A DNA stretch of 64,000 bases, from assembly GCA_021784835.1 (NCBI GenBank), contig JAJYHI010000132.1, forward strand, positions 1 through 64,000, given 5' to 3'. This document shows positions 25,674 through 35,070 of this stretch, piece after piece. The stretch is from a bacterium (GTDB lineage Bacteria > SZUA-79 > Acidulodesulfobacterales > Acidulodesulfobacteraceae). Under the pieces are notes generated by a model that saw only the letters and a program-made list of their open reading frames with translations, was not told the origin of the DNA and did not search any database. The stretch's first letter is position 1; each line of letters begins with the position of its first letter. The position numbers were made by a program, and so were the translations under genes.

Positions 25674-28121
25674 TCATAAAACAGTAAAAAAACTTTTTAT
25701 CTTTTCTACCGCTTCCATTGCGTTCTTGGCATAAATATCCGCATTTATTGATTTTGCATAATCCTCCGTTACCACCGCTCCTCCGACCATGGAAAATACC
25801 TTTAGATTATGCTTTTTAAGTTCTTTAATGACTCGTTCCATTTCCGTAACGGTTGTAGTCATTAAAGCGGAAAGCCCGACAAAATCTACCTTGTTTTTTA
25901 CGGCTTCTTCTACGATTCTTTCCGTTTTGACGTTTCTGCCGAGGTCTATAACTTCGTAACCGTTATTTTCAAGAAGCATCGTTACTATATTCTTTCCTAT
26001 ATCGTGGACGTCGCCCTCTACCGTGGCCATTAATATTTTATGCCCCTTTAATGCCCCGTTTTTCGGCATCTCCTTTTTAATCCTGCCGAATGCCGTTTTC
26101 ATGGCTTCGGCGCTTTCCATGACTTGAGGAAGAAAGTATATATTTTTATCGAAAAGCCTGCCGACCTCTTCCAGAGCCGGAATTAAATATTTGCTTCCTA
26201 TATTTAACGGCGATTCGCCTTCGCTTAAAAGCTGTTCCACATATCCGATTATATGCTCTTTCTCTCCGTGGACTATAGAATCGTATAAACGTTCGCCGCA
26301 TGTTTTCTTATCGGAGGCCGGGGCGGAACCGGCGGCTGTTTCGTTATTTGCCCTGTAATCTTTAGCCTCGATGGAATACCTGCTTATGTAGTTCTTGAAA
26401 AGATAGTCTTTCCCGAGCAATGCGTTCATTGCGTAAAAATTTGCCGTTAAATAGCCGTCTTCAGGATTTATTATGGCTGCGCTCAAACCTTTTTCGAGGC
26501 ACATAGACAGGAAGGAAGAATTAATATACGACCTTTTCGGAAGGCCGAAAGAAACGTTGCTGACCCCCAAAACGGTAGGAAGGTTCAGCGACGCCCTGTT
26601 TTTAGAAAGCGCTTCAATCGTTACGAGAGACTTTTCCTGTCCGGCGCTTATGGGAAGAGTAAGAAAATCGACGATTATATCGTAAGGTTTTATTCCGTAA
26701 TCTACAAGCCTCTTATAAACGCCGTAAGCCGTTTCAAGCCTTTTTTCGGCAGTTTCGGGAATGCCGTTATCGTCTAAAGCCAGAATCAAAACTCCTGCGC
26801 CGTATTTTTTTATCAAAGGCATAATCCTGGATAATTTTTTTTCTTCCCCGCTAATAGAGTTCACCAAAGGTTTGCCGGCATACAGCATAAGGGCTTCTTC
26901 CAAAACGGAAGGGTCGGAAGAATCTATCGAAACCGGGGCATGGACGACGCCTGTTACGGCAATTATTCCTTTCTTCATTAAATTTATTTCGTCGGTTCCC
27001 GGAACGCCTACGTTAATGTCCAACATGGAAGCGCCCGCTTCAACCTGTTTCAATGCCGTCTTTCTAATGTAATTCGTTTTTCCGTTTTTAAGCTCGTCTA
27101 TAAAATCTTTCTTGCCGGTAGGATTTATCCTTTCGCCTATTATTACGGGAGGATGGCTATACCCTAACGATACAAATTCGGTTCTTGAAGCCAGAAAAAT
27201 GCCGTTTTCTCTTTTTATGCCCTTTTCCGGCAAACCGCCCTTATTCAGAACGTCTATTTCAGCTTTAAGAGCCTTAATAAAAGTATCGTCGCTTCCGCAG
27301 CACGCCGAAATCACCCTTACGCCTATTAACGCAAGTTCGGAAATTAAAGAGGTAAAATCTTCCGGCTTTCCGGGAAAGACGGTAACTCCTTCCGCTAATT
27401 TAGGTATCCCGGCATTAGGTTTGGAAATTAACGGCAAATCCGTAACGGAGGCCATCTTTTTTAAAATTTCGTAGATTCCTGCCGGGCCTACGGAACAATT
27501 TGCTCCTACGACATCTGCTCCGAGACTGTCCGCGGTCAACGCAAAAACTTCTGGAGTAGTTCCGAGCACAGTCCTGTATGTGCCGTCAAAAGTCATCATT
27601 GCGACGACGGGCTTATCGCACAGCTCCTTAACCGCGATAACGGCGCTCCTTACCTCCTGCAAATCTATCATGGTTTCGAGCTGAAAAATATCGGCTCCAG
27701 CGTCTAAACCTGCCGCTACCTGTTCCCTGTAAATTTCTACGCTTTCTTTAAAAGTCGTTTCTCCAACGGGATAAATAAATTTTCCGGTAGGGCCTAAAGA
27801 CATGGCAACGAGCGCATCGTCTCCGGCGATTTCCTTGACCGCTTTAACGGCTTTAAAATTTACTTCGTATGTTTTGTCGGCAAGGCCGTATTCGGCTAAT
27901 TTAATTTTGTTGGCGCCGAACGTATTTGCGACTATTATTTCGCTTCCGGCATTAAAATAACTTTTATGCACGTCTTTTATATATTTAATTTTTTCAGAAA
28001 TATTAAAACTTTCGGGAAGCAGTCCTTTAGGGAGAAGGTTTTTAAGCTGAAGGACGGTTCCCATCGCCCCGTCCGACAATATCAACCTTTTTTTTAATTC
28101 CGTCCTGAAATCTTTTATCAT
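25674..28121 (-). CDS. metH: Cobalamin-dependent methionine synthase lacking the SAM-binding reactivation domain
   Basis: 815 residues. Domains in order: homocysteine methyltransferase (1-300; zinc Cys C209, C274 and C275), pterin-binding barrel (about 320-590; GERINPTGKKDF near 329) and a B12 module (about 610-815). The cobalamin motif DxHxxG is D704-V-H706-DI-G709. Full-length MetH is about 1,200 residues; the C-terminal AdoMet reactivation domain is absent, as in many anaerobes. Re-reduction of oxidised cobalamin must come from elsewhere, perhaps the ASKHA protein at 14.8-16.1 kb. A structured leader precedes it. Confidence 0.93.
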   Translation of the reverse strand: MIKDFRTELKKRLILSDGAMGTVLQLKNLLPKGLLPESFNISEKIKYIKDVHKSYFNAGSEIIVANTFGANKIKLAEYGLADKTYEVNFKAVKAVKEIAGDDALVAMSLGPTGKFIYPVGETTFKESVEIYREQVAAGLDAGADIFQLETMIDLQEVRSAVIAVKELCDKPVVAMMTFDGTYRTVLGTTPEVFALTADSLGADVVGANCSVGPAGIYEILKKMASVTDLPLISKPNAGIPKLAEGVTVFPGKPEDFTSLISELALIGVRVISACCGSDDTFIKALKAEIDVLNKGGLPEKGIKRENGIFLASRTEFVSLGYSHPPVIIGERINPTGKKDFIDELKNGKTNYIRKTALKQVEAGASMLDINVGVPGTDEINLMKKGIIAVTGVVHAPVSIDSSDPSVLEEALMLYAGKPLVNSISGEEKKLSRIMPLIKKYGAGVLILALDDNGIPETAEKRLETAYGVYKRLVDYGIKPYDIIVDFLTLPISAGQEKSLVTIEALSKNRASLNLPTVLGVSNVSFGLPKRSYINSSFLSMCLEKGLSAAIINPEDGYLTANFYAMNALLGKDYLFKNYISRYSIEAKDYRANNETAAGSAPASDKKTCGERLYDSIVHGEKEHIIGYVEQLLSEGESPLNIGSKYLIPALEEVGRLFDKNIYFLPQVMESAEAMKTAFGRIKKEMPKNGALKGHKILMATVEGDVHDIGKNIVTMLLENNGYEVIDLGRNVKTERIVEEAVKNKVDFVGLSALMTTTVTEMERVIKELKKHNLKVFSMVGGAVVTEDYAKSINADIYAKNAMEAVEKIKSFFTVL

Positions 28122-28165
28122 AAGATTATGGTTATGCCTTAAATAGCCGTCAGAAATTTATTTTT

Positions 28166-28199
28166 CGGCGGTTTTAAAGCCGCCGGCATTCAGGCGGCT
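28166..28199 (-). promoter_or_regulatory. Two mutually exclusive GC-rich hairpins in the metH leader
   Basis: On the metH strand, AGCCGCC pairs with GGCGGCT (28178-28199, 7 bp). Alternatively CGGCGG pairs with CCGCCG (28166-28185, 6 bp). They share 28180-28184, so only one can form. They stand out in an AT-rich spacer about 45 nt before the start codon. No known riboswitch consensus was recognised. Confidence 0.4.
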
Positions 28200-28282
28200 C
28201 TCCGGTATTTACTATTTTATGCGTTAAAACAATTTTATTGCCCGTAACGGCGATTTAAGGCTAATATTAAACCTGCGCTGAA

Positions 28283-29134
28283 CTATTTCGCGATTTCCGC
28301 CAGACTTACGTTTTTTATCGCCCTGTCCAAAAACTTCTCGCCCAGTTCCTTAAATTTTTCCATATCGTCGCTGACAAAAAACAGTTCGCCGCCGCTTGGC
28401 CCTGAGGCTTTTAACATTCCGTTTTCTTTTAAATAATCTCTAACCGCCCGCGCGGTTTCTACCCCGGAATCTATTATCTCTATATTGCCGCCTGCCGCGT
28501 CTAATATTAAATCTTTCAACATAGGATAGTGCGTACATCCTAAAACAAGGCATGAAGGCTTTTCGGCTATAACGGAAGACAAATAATAATTTATGGCGTT
28601 TTTGGTTATTTCCTCGTTCAGCAAACCTTCTTCGACTAAAGGAACAAAAAGTGGGCAGGCTTTCTCGACGATTCTGAAACTGCCAGCTGAATTTGGCTTG
28701 CCGCCGGCGCGGCCGTTTAAAGATTCTATTTCTTTATGAATGGCGATTGAATAGGCTCTGCTTTTAATCGTGGCGGACGTCCCTATAACCGCGATATTTT
28801 TTCCGTGCGATGCCCGCACGGCTTTTTTTGCTCCCGGTTCTATAACGCCGAATACCGGAACGCTTGCATTTTTGCGCAAATCGTCCAAGGCTAAACTTGA
28901 CGCCGTATTGCATGCGACCACAATTATTTTGACTCCCTTATCCGTTAAAAATTTAAAAATTTCGGAAGAATATCTTATAATAGTTTCTTTAGATTTATTT
29001 CCATATGGAACCCTTGCGGTATCGCCGAAATAAATCAAATCTTCGCAGGGCAGCATCTTCCTTATCTCTTTAAAAACAGTTAATCCTCCAAGGCCGGAAT
29101 CGAATATTCCTATGGGGGAATTGTTAAATTTCAT
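28283..29134 (-). CDS. murI: Glutamate racemase
   Basis: Supplies D-glutamate for peptidoglycan. The 283-residue protein has GIFDSGLGGLTV at the N-terminus and the two catalytic cysteines: C75 in VACNTASS and C200 in LGCTHYPML. It is transcribed divergently from queF and precedes metH by 161 nt. Its D-Glu product is also the residue later amidated by MurT/GatD, both encoded nearby. Confidence 0.95.
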   Translation of the reverse strand: MKFNNSPIGIFDSGLGGLTVFKEIRKMLPCEDLIYFGDTARVPYGNKSKETIIRYSSEIFKFLTDKGVKIIVVACNTASSLALDDLRKNASVPVFGVIEPGAKKAVRASHGKNIAVIGTSATIKSRAYSIAIHKEIESLNGRAGGKPNSAGSFRIVEKACPLFVPLVEEGLLNEEITKNAINYYLSSVIAEKPSCLVLGCTHYPMLKDLILDAAGGNIEIIDSGVETARAVRDYLKENGMLKASGPSGGELFFVSDDMEKFKELGEKFLDRAIKNVSLAEIAK

Positions 29135-29265
29135 TTATAATTTAATTTATAATTTAATATTTTTAAGATATTTTTAAGATGGAATTACTTTAAAAGTTAT
29201 GATAAAATCAATCGATAATATAAATATTATAAATTAAAAAAATAAAAATAAAAATAAAAAACGCG

Positions 29266-29673
29266 ATGAAAGACAAATATTCCGATAAAAGATTCGATAT
29301 TCAATCCGAAGAAAATATCGATTTTGAAATTTTAGAAACTTTGGATTTTCAATATCGGGGAAGCGGAACGCTCGTAACCATAAGAACGAAAGAATTTACC
29401 GCAGTCTGTCCATGGACGGGCCTCCCCGACGCGGCGGAGCTTTTAATCTCCTACGTCCCGTCAAAAAAATTAGTAGAGATGAAATCATTAAAATACTATC
29501 TGCTGTCTTTTAGAAACGTAGGGATACTTCAGGAGCATGCCGCGAACAGGATTCTTAACGATTTGCGCAAGATACTCAAGCCGGAACTCATCGAAATAGA
29601 AGCAAGGTTCGAATCTCGAGGAGGGCTCTATACCGTCGTTAAGGTTAGATACGAAGCGGCTAAAAAAAACTGA
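29266..29673 (+). CDS. queF: NADPH-dependent 7-cyano-7-deazaguanine reductase (QueF)
   Basis: Reduces preQ0 to preQ1 in queuosine synthesis. The 135-residue protein is of the short, single-domain type. The catalytic pair is C48 and D55 in CPWTGLPDAAEL, with the family spacing of seven. Substrate/cofactor stretches include ELIEIEARFESRGG and LSFRNVGILQEHAANRIL. It stands alone between the divergent murI and convergent gatD. No preQ1 riboswitch was recognised in the AT-rich leader. Confidence 0.94.
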   Translation: MKDKYSDKRFDIQSEENIDFEILETLDFQYRGSGTLVTIRTKEFTAVCPWTGLPDAAELLISYVPSKKLVEMKSLKYYLLSFRNVGILQEHAANRILNDLRKILKPELIEIEARFESRGGLYTVVKVRYEAAKKN

Positions 29674-29680
29674 AATATTT

Positions 29681-30457
29681 TTAAACGAATTTTTTTAACT
29701 CGGCTATATCCTTTCTTGCCAATATTTCAAATTCGTTATTTATCGTAACGCCGTTTATTTTTATTATGCCGTCTAACGAAATGCCGTATCTGTTTCTTAA
29801 GGCAATATCTATGAGATAATCGCAAAAAACAAAATTTTTAGGCAACAGGCTTCCGTGCAGATATGTGCCGAAAAAGTTGCCTGTCCTTGCCCCTTCAGAT
29901 TTATCTTCTCCGTTATTTCCGGCGCCTTTCAACACCGTCCCAATAGTTTTCTGGCCTTTTTCCAGATAAGTTCTTCCTCCGTGATTTTCAAAACCCACTA
30001 AAACTGCGCCTTCGGGATTATCGGCTTTAACGGCAATATTTCCCTTTAGCCTCGGCGTTTTAGACTCGGTAAAACCTTTAAAAAAGGAAATTCCCCTGAT
30101 TATTTTACCGGAAGAAGTTTTATAATAATCGCACATCAACTGGTAACTTCCGCATATTGCCAGCATTATTTTATTATTTTCCAAGGCATCTGCCAATACG
30201 CTTTTCTTATTTTTTATAAAATCGCCGTAAATTAAAGCTTGTTCGGCATCCTGTCCTCCGCCCATAAAAAATATATCGGCTTCATCTTTTATGGGCGGTT
30301 CATCCGCCGTTCCGAAAGAAACATCAAATGTTTTAACGCTAATTCCGTAAAGGGCGCATCTGTACTTAAAATAAATAATATTTCCCCTGTCTCCGTATAT
30401 ATTCATAACTTGGGGATATATATCTACCGCCGTCAATTCAAATTTTTTTTTAGCCAT
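29681..30457 (-). CDS. gatD: Lipid II isoglutaminyl synthase, glutamine amidotransferase subunit GatD
   Basis: Class I amidotransferase giving ammonia to MurT. 258 residues with YPQVMNIYGDRGNI near the N-terminus, the nucleophile C102 in AICGSYQLM and the catalytic His H201 in GTYLHGSLLPKN. These features match GatD rather than CobB/CobQ proteins. It is separated from murT by metH, murI and queF. Divergent bioF begins about 70-90 nt away. Confidence 0.92.
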   Translation of the reverse strand: MAKKKFELTAVDIYPQVMNIYGDRGNIIYFKYRCALYGISVKTFDVSFGTADEPPIKDEADIFFMGGGQDAEQALIYGDFIKNKKSVLADALENNKIMLAICGSYQLMCDYYKTSSGKIIRGISFFKGFTESKTPRLKGNIAVKADNPEGAVLVGFENHGGRTYLEKGQKTIGTVLKGAGNNGEDKSEGARTGNFFGTYLHGSLLPKNFVFCDYLIDIALRNRYGISLDGIIKINGVTINNEFEILARKDIAELKKFV

Positions 30458-30506
30458 AATTTTATTTATTTTTAAAGTATTTAAAAAGTATTTAATTGTT
30501 TAAGAA

Positions 30507-30535
30507 TTTAACTTTTGCATGAATTATGCTATTAT
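30507..30535 (+). promoter_or_regulatory. Possible promoter for bioF
   Basis: TTTAAC (30507-30512), a 17-nt spacer and TATTAT (30530-30535) in the short gatD-bioF divergent gap. If used, transcription would start just after the ATG at 30526 and close to the ATG at 30547, favouring the latter. AT-rich context makes chance matches common. Confidence 0.35.
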
Positions 30536-30546
30536 TATATAAAGTT

Positions 30547-31794
30547 ATGCTTTCAGCCATAGAATTAATCTTAAACAAACTCGAAGAAAATAAAAAACTC
30601 GGGCTTTATAGGAAGATTCCCGGGTTAAGTTTTAATAAAAATACCTCCGAAACAGAAGGTTCCGAAACTTTTCCGGCCATAAACAATCTATTTGCGAAAC
30701 GTAACGGGCGCGATTTAAATTATAGCACCGAAACCGTAAATCTTGCAACAAACGACTACCTTGGACTTTCTAAAAACGAAAGGGTAAAAACGGCCGCTAG
30801 GAAAGCTATAAACTTATACGGAACTTCGGCGTCGTCGTCTTTCTTAATAAGCGGGCATTCCGACATACACGAAAAATTCGAAAAAGAACTTTGCAAATTT
30901 AAAGGCGGTTATGAAAACTGTATTTTATATCCGTCCGGATATCAGGCTAATATCGGTATAGTTAAGGCGTTATCCGGCCTATCCCCGTTAAAAACATTTA
31001 TAACGTTCGACGAGCTTTCCCATGCCTCCATAATAGACGGAGTTTTGACGTCAGGGGTAAAATTTAAAAGTTTTAAGCATAACGATTTAAAAAATCTTTC
31101 GGATATATTGGACAAACATAGAAATAACAAAATAAAGATTGTTATAACCGAAGGCGTTTTCAGCATGGACGGCGACATCCCCGATTTGTCAGGCATTTTA
31201 AACATAACAAAAAGAAACGACGCCCTCTGCATCGTCGACGATGCCCATGCAACGGGAACGATAGGGGAAAAAGGCGGGGGCAGCGCGGATTTTCACGATG
31301 CCAGACCGGACGCAATAATAGGCACTATGGGCAAGGCTCTTGCGTCAAACGGGGCATTCGTCCTGTCAAACGGCCCGATTATCGAATACCTGATTAACTT
31401 TAGCAGGCCTTTTATTTATTCTACGGGAATACCTCCGGCTTCGGCGGCATCCGGACTTGAAGCCCTAAGCGTCATTAAGGAAAATCCCGGTTTAGTTAAA
31501 ACGCTGAGGGAGAATTCCGAATTCGCGCGAAACTATTTAAGGCAGTCGGGGTTAAACATATTAAATTCCTCGACCCATATAATTCCGATATTAATCGGGG
31601 ATGAAAATCTTGCCGCATCGATAGAAAAAGAACTGTTAAACGCCGGCATCTACCTTAAGGCCGTCAGATATCCCACCGTTCCAAAAAAAAGCGCTAGGCT
31701 AAGGCTGGGCATAAATGCCGGAATAGATTCGGCGGTTCTTAAAAACGCCATAAAAGAAATAGCGGATATAATTTTAAAAAAGCGCATATCATAA
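30547..31794 (+). CDS. bioF: 8-amino-7-oxononanoate synthase
   Basis: PLP enzyme joining pimeloyl-ACP and alanine in biotin synthesis. The protein has LATNDYLGLS, the YPSGYQANIG segment, DDAHATGTIGE and the PLP lysine in GTMGKALASNG (K263 from this start). An in-frame ATG at 30526 would add seven hydrophobic residues (MLLLYKV); 30547 is preferred because family members begin near there, but neither has a clear ribosome-binding site. bioC follows after 29 nt; bioB is 3.3 kb further on. Confidence 0.92.
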   Translation: MLSAIELILNKLEENKKLGLYRKIPGLSFNKNTSETEGSETFPAINNLFAKRNGRDLNYSTETVNLATNDYLGLSKNERVKTAARKAINLYGTSASSSFLISGHSDIHEKFEKELCKFKGGYENCILYPSGYQANIGIVKALSGLSPLKTFITFDELSHASIIDGVLTSGVKFKSFKHNDLKNLSDILDKHRNNKIKIVITEGVFSMDGDIPDLSGILNITKRNDALCIVDDAHATGTIGEKGGGSADFHDARPDAIIGTMGKALASNGAFVLSNGPIIEYLINFSRPFIYSTGIPPASAASGLEALSVIKENPGLVKTLRENSEFARNYLRQSGLNILNSSTHIIPILIGDENLAASIEKELLNAGIYLKAVRYPTVPKKSARLRLGINAGIDSAVLKNAIKEIADIILKKRIS

Positions 31795-31823
31795 TTTATA
31801 AACCGTAAAATATTTAAATACTA

Positions 31824-32687
31824 ATGCTCGATAAAAATATAATCAAAAAAAATTTTTCCGCAGCAAAAAATTACGATAATTTTACTACTTATCATAATCT
31901 TACCCTTAAAATGATTTCCTTTTCTATAAAAGAATTTTTTGACCGCTGTTACGGCGGATGCGGAACGACAGGCAACAGTCCCCGCCTTATAAAAAAAATA
32001 AATATATTGGATATAGGATGCGGAACGGCTCAGGGGTATTTTACCGCAAAAAATGCCGCTCTGGGCAGGCCTTTCGATTATTTCGGATTGGATTTCGCAT
32101 TGGGACTTCTTAAGGAGGCAGAAAGAAAATTAACGGGCGGACCGGACGCCGTTGCTGCCGATAACGCATATCTAATTTGCGGAGACGCCGAATATTTGCC
32201 GTTAAAGGAAAAAAAATTCGACGTAATATTTTCCAATATGACCCTGCACTGGCTAAATAATGCAGATAATTTTTTGGAAGGGTGCGAATACGCCTTAAAA
32301 GACGGCGGAATGATTATTTTATCTTTTTTAATCGCTGGAACGTTAAAAGAACTGGAAGACAATTTTAAAAATATGGGCGGGGGGGCGGAAGCCGGCATAA
32401 GACTTCATAAATTTCCAGAGATAAGGAGCATTAAAGAAAAAATAGACAAAACCGGCTTAAGGATTAACGGTTCTAATATCTTCGAATATAGCGAAACTGC
32501 AGGGACTTCTTTTAAGCTGTTGAAAAGAATAAACATGCTCGGCGCAAAAAACGCGCTCGGCGCAAAAATTACAGGCGCTTTATCTTTGAGGAAGTCGCTT
32601 CTTCGTTACGATAAGCATTACCGAAACAAAGAAGGCAATGTTTTCTGCACATATAAAATCGCATATTTAACTCTTGAAAAACAATAA
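31824..32687 (+). CDS. bioC: Malonyl-ACP O-methyltransferase BioC
   Basis: 287-residue class I SAM methyltransferase. The start KKNFSAAKNYDNFTTYH matches the BioC N-terminus; the SAM-binding loop is ILDIGCGTAQGYF, and the YFGLDFA and SNMTLHWLNN segments (about 130-145) are characteristic. It methylates malonyl-ACP to disguise it for pimelate synthesis. Directly downstream of bioF and followed by a strong hairpin. No bioH or bioD lies next to it. Confidence 0.88.
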   Translation: MLDKNIIKKNFSAAKNYDNFTTYHNLTLKMISFSIKEFFDRCYGGCGTTGNSPRLIKKINILDIGCGTAQGYFTAKNAALGRPFDYFGLDFALGLLKEAERKLTGGPDAVAADNAYLICGDAEYLPLKEKKFDVIFSNMTLHWLNNADNFLEGCEYALKDGGMIILSFLIAGTLKELEDNFKNMGGGAEAGIRLHKFPEIRSIKEKIDKTGLRINGSNIFEYSETAGTSFKLLKRINMLGAKNALGAKITGALSLRKSLLRYDKHYRNKEGNVFCTYKIAYLTLEKQ

Positions 32688-32688
32688 A

Positions 32689-32722
32689 AACCCCGAACAA
32701 AATATTAAATTTGTCCGGGGTT
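32689..32722. terminator. Bidirectional hairpin terminator between bioC and pal
   Basis: AACCCCG-A-ACAAA pairs with TTTGT-C-CGGGGTT (12 bp with one mismatch). On the minus strand it is followed by TTTTTATTGTTTTT, a good terminator for pal. On the plus strand it also closes the bioFC unit, with a weaker T tract. Confidence 0.8.
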
Positions 32723-32769
32723 AAACTTTAACCGCGAATATCCCCCCGCAAAAATATTTTTATAAAAAT

Positions 32770-33333
32770 TTATTTTACGACGGCAAAGTGGTCTCTTCTG
32801 TTTTTTGCGTAGCATACTTCCGTATGCGCTTTGCATAAAGGTTTTTCTTTTCCGTAGCTTATGGTTTTAAGCCTCTTTGAAGCTACGCCAAGGTCTTCGA
32901 GAAACGCTTCGGCGGCATTTGCCCTTCTCCATCCAAGCGCAAGGTTATAAGCTTCAGAGCCTCTTCTGTCGCAGTTGCCTTGAATCTGAATGGCGACGCC
33001 GGGATTATATTTAAGATAAATCGCATCTTTTTTAAGCGTCATTTTGTCCGCCCGGGTAAGAATAGACTTGTCGAAAGCAAAATGAATGTTGTTGGAGTTA
33101 GACTGAATGTCGTAATTTGCAAGCCACGGGTATTCTTTCATATAGGACGGCTCTTTTTTGACTTGAGACGGCTGGGCTTGCGGGGCGGGCGCGGCGGCGG
33201 CGGCAGGAGTTTTTGCCGGCGGCAAAGCGCTTGATGACGTCTTCGTTACCTTTGGAGCGCAGCCTGAAAGAGCCGCGGAAACTCCGAAAGCTAAACCGAG
33301 AATAGAAAAACCGAATTTCATCTTTTTGTTCAT
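32770..33333 (-). CDS. pal: Peptidoglycan-associated lipoprotein Pal
   Basis: 187-residue outer-membrane lipoprotein. The signal ends in a lipobox ALSGC (C25), followed by an Ala/Pro/Lys-rich linker and an OmpA-like domain with HFAFDKSIL and the peptidoglycan-binding stretch GNCDRRGSEAYNLALG..RA. An unusual pair of extra Cys (CKAHTEVC) lies near the end and could form a disulfide. Strong ribosome-binding site AAAGGAGAG. tolA/tolB are not adjacent. It is firm evidence for an outer membrane. Confidence 0.93.
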   Translation of the reverse strand: MNKKMKFGFSILGLAFGVSAALSGCAPKVTKTSSSALPPAKTPAAAAAPAPQAQPSQVKKEPSYMKEYPWLANYDIQSNSNNIHFAFDKSILTRADKMTLKKDAIYLKYNPGVAIQIQGNCDRRGSEAYNLALGWRRANAAEAFLEDLGVASKRLKTISYGKEKPLCKAHTEVCYAKNRRDHFAVVK

Positions 33334-33470
33334 TGTAAACTCTCTCCTTTAAATTAAAATTAAATTAAATTAAATGTCGTTTAAAAAAATAATTAAAATA
33401 ATTAATTAGATTTCTTAATTTTACTTTGTTAATATATATATATATCATTTTTTTAAAATAAATCAATATA

Positions 33471-33542
33471 TTTTTTACATATGTTTTTTACATATTGTTA
33501 ATAACTTTTAAAATTTCTATATTTTTACATATCGATTTTTAT
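33471..33542. repeat. Three copies of TTTTTACATAT in the pal/cbpA divergent spacer
   Basis: TTTTTACATAT occurs at 33472-33482, 33485-33495 and 33532-33542. The first two start 13 nt apart. They lie in the 279-nt AT-rich gap between pal and the DnaJ-family gene and could be binding sites, or a product of base composition. Nothing else was recognised in this gap. Confidence 0.4.
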
Positions 33543-33612
33543 ATATGCCGGCATAAAAAAGAAACGCCGCAGTATTGAAATTATTTGCGATTTCTGATAT
33601 AAATATATATAT

Positions 33613-34527
33613 ATGGAATACAAAGATTATTACAAAATATTAGGCGTAGATAAAAACGCTTCTCCCGACGCCGTAAAAAAGGCGTATAGAAAGCTCGCAA
33701 GGAAACATCATCCGGACGTCAATCCCAACGATAAAACCGCAGAGGCAAAATTTAAAGAATTGCAGGAGGCGTACGACGTTCTTAAGGATGAAAAAAAACG
33801 CAAAGAATACGACGAATTGGGAACCAACTACTTCAATTTTAAAAACGCCGGCGGAGGAGGAGGCTATTCTCAGAACGAGCATTATTACGATTATTCGGGA
33901 GAGGGGCGTTCCGGTTTTAACTTTAACGCGAACGGAGGAGGAGGAACCGGCGCCGGTTTTAATTTCGAGGATATATTCTCCGACCTTTTTAACAGGTCGG
34001 GAAGAAAGCAGGGACCGCTCAAGGGAAGCGACATGAGCGCTTCCCTTGAGGTATCCGTTATAGAAAGCGTTAAAGGAACGGAAAGAATCATCAACTTAAA
34101 CGGAGAAAAAATAAAAGTAAAAATACCGGCCGGAATCTCCAACGGCGGCAGGATAAAACTATCGGGGAAAGGTTCGCCGGGATTAAACGGCGGCTCGTAC
34201 GGCGATTTATATATTACCGTATCTATCATAAACGATAGCATATTCGAAAGAAAAGAAAACGATATATATTTAAACAAAAAAATAAAATTAACCGAGGCCG
34301 TACTCGGGGCAAAAGTAGAAGTTTCGGCGATAGACGGAAAATTTATGCTGACGATACCCCCCGGAACCCAGAACGGAACAAAGTTTCGCATTCCCAAAAA
34401 GGGAGCTACCGACGTTTCAGGAAAAAAATCAGGCGATCTAATAGTTACGGTGCAGGTTGATATTCCTTCAAATATTTCCGATAAAATAAAAAAAACGTTC
34501 ACGGAACTTTCGACAGAGGGAATTTAA
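33613..34527 (+). CDS. cbpA: DnaJ-family co-chaperone without zinc finger (CbpA-like)
   Basis: 304 residues: an N-terminal J domain (about 5-70) with the HPD triad at 33-35, a Gly/Asn/Phe-rich linker (about 75-130, [19 protein letters not shown]), and two C-terminal beta domains ([27 protein letters not shown] and [19 protein letters not shown]). The four CxxCxGxG zinc repeats of DnaJ are absent, so it is CbpA-type. It should stimulate DnaK. The next gene is cbpM-like, which supports the assignment. Confidence 0.92.
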   Translation: MEYKDYYKILGVDKNASPDAVKKAYRKLARKHHPDVNPNDKTAEAKFKELQEAYDVLKDEKKRKEYDELGTNYFNFKNAGGGGGYSQNEHYYDYSGEGRSGFNFNANGGGGTGAGFNFEDIFSDLFNRSGRKQGPLKGSDMSASLEVSVIESVKGTERIINLNGEKIKVKIPAGISNGGRIKLSGKGSPGLNGGSYGDLYITVSIINDSIFERKENDIYLNKKIKLTEAVLGAKVEVSAIDGKFMLTIPPGTQNGTKFRIPKKGATDVSGKKSGDLIVTVQVDIPSNISDKIKKTFTELSTEGI

Positions 34528-34549
34528 AAAAGAGGTTCATTGTTTTATT

Positions 34550-34933
34550 ATGGATTACCTTATTAATCTTGCAAGTTTTTGCAACGAAATAGCATTAAAC
34601 AGCGAATCCGCAATGTTTTTCGTTTACGAAGGAATAATCACCGTCAAAAAGCAGGAAAACATATTCTATATAGACGATAAAAATGCCGGCATCCTCAGGC
34701 TTATATCCGAAATTAAAAACGAATTGGAAGTTAACGACGAAGGCATATCCGTAATATTAAATTTGAGAAGCAAAATTTTAGATTATCAGAATAAAATCAG
34801 AACGATATTCGACGCCATAGACAAATCTAAAAGCATAGACGAACTTATATTTATACTGAAAAGAACCGGCCGGTTTAAAAATACGCCCGATAATTCCCTA
34901 TTTGACGACGATACGGAAAACGATATATTTTAA
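34550..34933 (+). CDS. CbpM-like chaperone modulator
   Basis: 127 residues, 22 nt after cbpA. The middle part (YIDDKNAGILRLISEIKNELEVNDEGISVILNLRSKI, read in parts) resembles the MerR-like helices of CbpM, which binds the CbpA J domain and inhibits it. The C-terminus is acidic (DDDTENDIF). Similarity is modest, and the call leans on the cbpA neighbour. Confidence 0.65.
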   Translation: MDYLINLASFCNEIALNSESAMFFVYEGIITVKKQENIFYIDDKNAGILRLISEIKNELEVNDEGISVILNLRSKILDYQNKIRTIFDAIDKSKSIDELIFILKRTGRFKNTPDNSLFDDDTENDIF

Positions 34934-35070
34934 TATATTAATTCATGCTATAATATAAGGCTGAATATAAAAAAATTACCGTCATACGACCGGTTATTCG
35001 CGGAAGCATAAATTTTATACATAACTTTCAATAATTAACGATAAACGTAAAATAAAAATACTGCCTATAA

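Noticed and set aside
28122..28282. SAM, SAH or cobalamin riboswitch upstream of metH
   Set aside because: None of the conserved core sequences I know for these classes was visible; only unnamed hairpins are reported.
29135..29265. preQ1 riboswitch before queF
   Set aside because: The leader is AT-rich with no preQ1 core motif.
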